From the NCBI GenBank assembly GCA_040905925.1, contig JBBDQO010000068.1, forward strand, positions 1 through 6,105: DNA of 6,105 nt. Reading direction: 5' to 3'. Origin of the DNA: JALYNX01 sp040905925 (GTDB lineage: Bacteria; Actinomycetota; Acidimicrobiia; Spongiisociales; ZC4RG35). The notes beneath the pieces are model-generated. The model ran no database searches, was not told where the DNA came from, and was given only the letters and a program-made list of their open reading frames with translations. Position 1 is the first letter of the stretch. Every line of letters begins with the position of its first letter. Position numbers and translations under genes: made by a program. Below, one piece after another: positions 5,236-6,105 of this stretch.

Positions 5236-5403
5236 GTCCTATCTTCCAAACAGCCAGAGCCGATGTATGAGAAGCCACGGCTCCTCGTCATCGGGTCCGT
5301 GACAGAGCTGACCCAGATCGGGGTGAACAACCCTAAGGACGGGCCACACTACGACGGAAACAACCAGAACAGCCTGGGCAAGACTTCAACCTGGCCTCAC
5401 TGA
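5233..5403 (+). CDS. Lasso peptide precursor (lasso RiPP leader peptide-containing protein)
   Basis: A 56-residue precursor. Residues 1-28 form the leader, with the full lasso leader signature: Tyr12, Pro15, Leu17, Gly21 and Thr27, in the spacing Y-x2-P-x-L-x3-G-x5-T. Thr27 is then the conserved penultimate leader residue, Gln28 is the last, and the core is residues 29-56. The core opens IGVNNPKD, so an isopeptide bond between Ile1 and Asp8 would give an 8-residue ring holding Pro6. The 20-residue tail is rich in Asn and Gly, has Tyr12 and Trp26 as the bulky candidates for plugs, and ends TSTWPH. At 28 residues the core is long for a lasso peptide. There is no Cys, so no disulfide is possible. 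The final residue is His, although an HPr-kinase-like gene is in the cluster. I do not recognise the core as any known lasso peptide. The stop codon overlaps a strong terminator. Confidence 0.88.
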   Translation: MVLSSKQPEPMYEKPRLLVIGSVTELTQIGVNNPKDGPHYDGNNQNSLGKTSTWPH

Positions 5404-5435
5404 TCTGACGCTCGGGAGCCGAGCGTCAGATCTTT
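5402..5435 (+). terminator. Perfect 14-bp hairpin terminator after the precursor
   Basis: Arms 5402-5415 and 5419-5432 are perfect complements (gatctgacgctcgg and its partner) around the 3-nt loop gag, followed by TTT at 5433-5435. The stem begins inside the precursor's TGA stop. The T-run is short but the stem is very stable. It also sits directly after the stop of the minus-strand remnant (5434-5436), so it separates two converging reading frames and may act in both directions. Confidence 0.8.
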
Positions 5436-5622
5436 AGTAAGCGCCTCTACCTGATAGTACCGCCGGAATGGTTAGGACGAGCAGCTTCAGGTCGAGCCAG
5501 AGACTCCAGTTCTCGATGTACTCATTGGCCACCTCTTCTTCGAGGATGTGCGGATTCGGGGGTCCGACCATGTTGTCCGCCATTGTCCAATGATCGGCTG
5601 GACGGCTCGAAGCCTCAAGCAC
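5434..5622 (-). pseudogene. 3' fragment of a polyprenyl-phosphate sugar transferase gene
   Basis: The end of this minus-strand frame, YIENWSLWLDLKLL to the terminal SGRGAY, is the characteristic C-terminus of the bacterial sugar transferase family (Bac_transf; undecaprenyl-phosphate glycosylphosphotransferases that start exopolysaccharide or O-antigen assembly). The recognisable part is about 36 residues (5434-5544). Upstream the frame stays open past a GTG at 5622, but that sequence shows none of the expected family motifs, such as a KPGITG-type segment. These enzymes are normally 200-500 residues, so this is a truncated relic rather than a gene. I found no continuation in the other two minus-strand frames up to about 5720. 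It hints that the locus sits beside, or was inserted into, a former surface-polysaccharide locus. Confidence 0.7.
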
Positions 5623-5645
5623 CTTGGCTTGGATACTGCGACCGC

Positions 5646-5660
5646 CCTCCGTTCCGGAGG
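5646..5660 (+). other. Small hairpin upstream of sat
   Basis: The sequence cctccg-ttc-cggagg forms a perfect 6-bp stem with a 3-nt loop, 35 nt before the sat start. It could be a regulatory or mRNA structure. No promoter could be placed with confidence in 5623-5695. Confidence 0.25.
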
Positions 5661-5695
5661 TACGATTCGAGTTGGAGAACCGGGATAGGAGAGAC

Positions 5696-6105
5696 GTGGC
5701 GGATCATCTAATCGAGCCACATGGTGGGGAACTGGTCGATCTAATAGTGTCGGAGGCTCGTGCCGCCGAGCTGCAGGCCGCGGCTAGAGATTGGGTCTCC
5801 ATTGACCTGAGCAGCCGTCAGCTCTGTGACTACGAGCTCTTGGTTTCAGGTGCTTTTTCGCCACTCCGTGGCTTCATGGGTCAGGCCGAATACGGTCTGG
5901 TGTGTGCCGATATGCGCCTCATCGATGGAACTTTGTGGCCGATACCGGTGACACTCGACGTGGGCGAAGACGAAGCGAGCCTGCTGAGCGATGGTGACTT
6001 GATCGCCCTGCGGGATCCCGAAGGGGTGATGCTCGGATCGATGCGAGTGGACGAGGTCTGGCGCCCGAACAAGGAAGAGGAAGCAGTGGCTGTGTTCGGG
6101 ACCAC
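5696..6105 (+). CDS. Sulfate adenylyltransferase (ATP sulfurylase), N-terminal part, cut by window end
   Basis: Makes adenosine 5'-phosphosulfate and pyrophosphate from ATP and sulfate, the first step of sulfate assimilation or sulfation. Only 136 codons are in view; single-domain family members have about 390 residues and versions fused to APS kinase about 550. What is visible is the PUA-like N-terminal domain with its typical signatures: PHGG at 8-11, LSSRQLCDYELLVSGAFSPL near 38-57 with GFM after it, then MRLIDGTLWPIPVTLDV. The catalytic QxRN and HxxH motifs would lie past the window end, so activity and any kinase fusion cannot be judged. GTG 5696 is the start, with AGGAG at 5687-5691, 4 nt upstream. 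It may be ordinary sulfur metabolism and unrelated to the lasso genes. Confidence 0.9.
   Translation, partial: MADHLIEPHGGELVDLIVSEARAAELQAAARDWVSIDLSSRQLCDYELLVSGAFSPLRGFMGQAEYGLVCADMRLIDGTLWPIPVTLDVGEDEASLLSDGDLIALRDPEGVMLGSMRVDEVWRPNKEEEAVAVFGT

Overview
The window is GC-rich and reads like a chromosome of an actinobacterium. An Acidimicrobiia-like, probably uncultured lineage is my best guess, from the holin-superfamily-III-type small membrane protein, the GC-rich codon use, the frequent GTG starts and the short 'gcttcgc/gcgaagc' hairpin repeats. This is an inference from style, not a phylogenetic result. I see no rRNA, tRNA or CRISPR array.

Layout. Bases 1-190 are a mosaic of short GC-rich hairpin repeats without a gene. 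Two small membrane-protein genes lie on the minus strand (210-404 and 385-693, overlapping). They diverge from a 12-TM MFS transporter on the plus strand (753-2039). A 137-bp spacer with an inverted repeat and a putative promoter leads into a lasso-peptide (RiPP) locus. This comprises a PqqD-like leader-recognition protein B1 (2177-2488), a remnant of an asparagine-synthetase-like cyclase gene (2489-2635), the B2 transglutaminase-fold leader peptidase (2649-3095), an HPr-kinase-like P-loop protein on the opposite strand (3103-3957), a complete single-domain asparagine-synthetase-like cyclase C (4005-5159), and the lasso precursor gene (5233-5403) closed by a perfect hairpin terminator. Beyond it are a minus-strand 3' fragment of a polyprenyl-phosphate sugar transferase gene (about 5434-5544) and the start of sat, ATP sulfurylase (5696 to the window end).

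How the genes work together. B1 would bind the Y-x-x-P-x-L-x-x-x-G-x-x-x-x-x-T leader and present it to B2, which cuts after Thr(-2)-Gln(-1). The cyclase adenylates a side-chain carboxylate, predicted to be core Asp8, which then forms an isopeptide bond with the new N-terminus (Ile1). This gives an 8-residue ring with an unusually long 20-residue tail. The HPr-kinase-like protein is the candidate tailoring enzyme. The precursor does not end in Ser, the residue phosphorylated by the paeninodin-type kinases, so its target here is open. No ABC exporter is present; the upstream MFS transporter is the only export candidate in view.

The most interesting points are the unfamiliar 28-residue core, the kinase whose known target residue is missing, the second degenerate cyclase fragment between B1 and B2, and the two truncated genes bracketing the locus, which suggest a rearranged or mobile cassette.
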